Assembly: GCA_002307245.1 (NCBI GenBank)
Contig: DBTW01000087.1
Location: forward strand, 1-7,380
Direction of reading: 5' to 3'
DNA length: 7,380 bases
Source of the DNA: Spirochaetaceae bacterium UBA1306
Lineage (GTDB): Bacteria; Spirochaetota; Spirochaetia; Treponematales; Rectinemataceae
Positions 6,361 to 7,380 of this stretch are shown here, piece after piece. The notes below the pieces were generated by a model. It had not been told where the DNA came from. It was given only the letters and a program-made list of their open reading frames with translations, and did not search any database. The position numbers were made by a program, and so were the translations under genes. The first letter of the stretch is position 1; each line of letters opens with the position of its first letter.

Positions 6361-6456
6361 CGAGAAGGCGATGCTGGGGCCCGCTCGAAGGCTGTCGGGC
6401 CTCCCGTCGACGGCTCCTTGCCTTCCAGGGCCTCCGCCGGATAACCTTGGCTACCT

Positions 6457-7173
6457 ATGGATCGGATCGGCTCTGGCTTCTTCGTTCAGCTGCACTTGCA
6501 TACCTCCGAGACGAGCGCCTGCGGCCTCTCCGGGGGGCTCGAGATGGCTCGGGCCTGCAAGGCCGCGGGCTACGGCGCCATTGTCGTCACCGACCATTTC
6601 TTCAACGCCAATATCGGCTGCCCGAAGGAGCTGCCCTGGGCGGACAAGGTCGAGTACCTCTTCCGGGGCTACCGCGCCGCCAGGTCCGAGGGCGACAGGA
6701 TCGGCCTCGCCGTGTTCAAGGGCTGGGAGACCTGCACCGAGGGGCGCGAGTTCCTGACCTATGGCCTGGACGAGGACTTCCTGCTCGCGAACCCGGACAT
6801 CGCCGAACTCGGCGTAGCCGAATACCTGGCCCGCGTCGCCGCTGCCGGTGCCTGGGTCGTCCATGCCCATCCCTTCCGCCGTGCCTCGTACATACCCGAG
6901 TTCGCGCCCGATCCCGCCTCGGTCGAGGCCTTCGAGGTCTTCAACGCCGGCAACCGCGATCCCTCCTTCGACGCGAAGGCCCTGGCCATGGCCCGGCAAT
7001 ACAGCCTTATCGAGCTTGCCGGCGCGGACGCGCACAGCTGCGGGGAGGTCGCCTCGGGAGCGATGCGCCTTCCCCGTCCCGTGGGCAGCCTGACCGAGCT
7101 CATAGCCGCCCTGCGAGGGGGCGAGGGGCGCATCGTCCGCACGCTATCCGGACTCGGGGCTTTCCCCCGATAA
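6457..7173 (+). CDS. PHP-domain metal-dependent phosphoesterase
   Basis: This complete 238-residue protein carries the PHP metal-binding signature in order: HLHT (H13, H15), VTDH (D46, H47), the acidic residue of KGWET (E91), VVHAHPF (H136, H138) and GADAHS (D191, H193). These ligands normally hold two or three metal ions that catalyse phosphoester hydrolysis. The size fits a stand-alone cytoplasmic PHP phosphatase, related to but smaller than PHP polymerase domains. The substrate cannot be read from sequence. An in-frame TAA at 6442 leaves ATG 6457 as the only usual start at this end, yet no Shine-Dalgarno is visible before it. TTGCCT (6418-6423) and GATAAC (6440-6445) could form a weak promoter that would make the mRNA nearly leaderless. 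It lies 103 bases after the broken kinase and just before a RidA gene, possibly co-transcribed with the latter. Confidence 0.9.
   Translation: MDRIGSGFFVQLHLHTSETSACGLSGGLEMARACKAAGYGAIVVTDHFFNANIGCPKELPWADKVEYLFRGYRAARSEGDRIGLAVFKGWETCTEGREFLTYGLDEDFLLANPDIAELGVAEYLARVAAAGAWVVHAHPFRRASYIPEFAPDPASVEAFEVFNAGNRDPSFDAKALAMARQYSLIELAGADAHSCGEVASGAMRLPRPVGSLTELIAALRGGEGRIVRTLSGLGAFPR
7154..7170 (+). repeat. Hairpin at the end of the PHP gene with distant T-run
   Basis: TCGGGG-CTTTC-CCCCGA is a perfect 6-bp stem with a 5-base loop, ending just before the TAA at 7171. Seven T residues occur at 7186-7192, 15 bases further on. That is too far for a classical intrinsic terminator, so it may only slow transcription or be chance. 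The T-run sits directly before the RidA ribosome site. Confidence 0.25.
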
Positions 7174-7207
7174 TGCAGCCTACGATTTTTTTATGGAGGA
7201 CCGACGC

Positions 7208-7380
7208 ATGGCAAGGAAGGCATTCTCGGCGGAGGGCGCGGTTTCGATCGGGCCGTATTCCCAGGCGGTGGAGTCGGAGGGCTTGGTGTTCCTCTCGGGG
7301 CAGACGCCGGTGGATCCGGATACCGGCAAACTCGTCGAGGGCGGCATCTCGGCCCAGGCGAAGCAATCCTTCGTCAATCT
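7208..7380 (+). CDS. ridA: RidA-family reactive enamine/imine deaminase, N-terminal part
   Basis: Fifty-seven residues are visible before the right edge, about 45 percent of the usual ~125-130 residue protein. The start shows the RidA (YjgF/YER057c/UK114) pattern: IGPYSQAV near residue 14, LVFLSGQTPVDPDTGKLVEGGI across 26-47, then a QAK...N helix. RidA proteins are cytoplasmic trimers that hydrolyse reactive 2-aminoacrylate and other enamine/imine intermediates from PLP enzymes. The catalytic arginine (near position 105 in the family) lies beyond the window, so RidA versus a non-catalytic Rid subgroup cannot be settled. The ATG has GGAGG at 7195-7199, eight bases upstream. It follows the PHP gene by 34 bases; a GATAAT at 7169-7174 could also give it its own -10. 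Confidence 0.9.
   Translation, partial: MARKAFSAEGAVSIGPYSQAVESEGLVFLSGQTPVDPDTGKLVEGGISAQAKQSFVN

Noticed and set aside
6404..6413. CCGTCGACGG palindrome as a regulatory site
   Set aside because: Ten-base GC palindromes are expected by chance in this composition and nothing else marks this one.
7154..7192. Intrinsic terminator after the PHP gene
   Set aside because: The T-run starts 15 bases after the stem, too far for a standard terminator.

Overview
This window is a dense, GC-rich stretch of bacterial DNA given over mostly to signal transduction. The gene types suggest a high-GC spirochaete (Spirochaetota). They include a multi-span MCP with no periplasmic or HAMP domain, two HisKA_2-type kinases with EVHHR(V/I)KNN boxes, and a stand-alone receiver directly behind one kinase. 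This placement is inferred from family resemblance, not from a marker gene.

Layout. Positions 1-665 (minus) hold the N-terminal 221 residues of a FIST-domain sensor that runs off the left edge. Positions 666-955 are a divergent intergenic region rich in perfect inverted repeats. It includes an AT-rich island at 721-780 and a very good sigma70-type promoter (TTGACA-16-TATAGT) for the next gene. Positions 956-2581 (plus) encode a six-span methyl-accepting chemotaxis protein. Converging on it from the right is a minus-strand operon: a GAF-PAS-PAS-HisKA_2-HATPase histidine kinase (5033-2976) followed one base later by a small receiver (2974-2672). The receiver reading frame is cut by a TAG codon one residue before its invariant lysine, yet clearly continues in the same frame to a TGA at 2606.

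Divergent from the intact kinase, 5105-6353 (plus) is a second, membrane-anchored PAS-HisKA_2 kinase. It is broken by two single-base frameshifts, one in-frame TAG and an apparent in-frame deletion at the PAS/kinase junction. Next come a complete PHP-family metal-dependent phosphoesterase (6457-7173) and the start of a RidA-family enamine/imine deaminase (7208 to the right edge).

How the parts work together. FIST protein, MCP, kinase and receiver look like a sensory cluster. The kinase-receiver pair should form a cytoplasmic two-component module, but its receiver is damaged or needs readthrough, and the paralogous divergent kinase is decaying. PHP and RidA look like ordinary metabolic or housekeeping genes and have no visible link to the signalling genes. 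The most notable points are the amber-interrupted receiver, the multiply disrupted kinase (two of the disruptions in the window are TAG codons) and the symmetric elements in the FIST-MCP intergenic region. I see no mobile element, CRISPR array, tRNA or rRNA.
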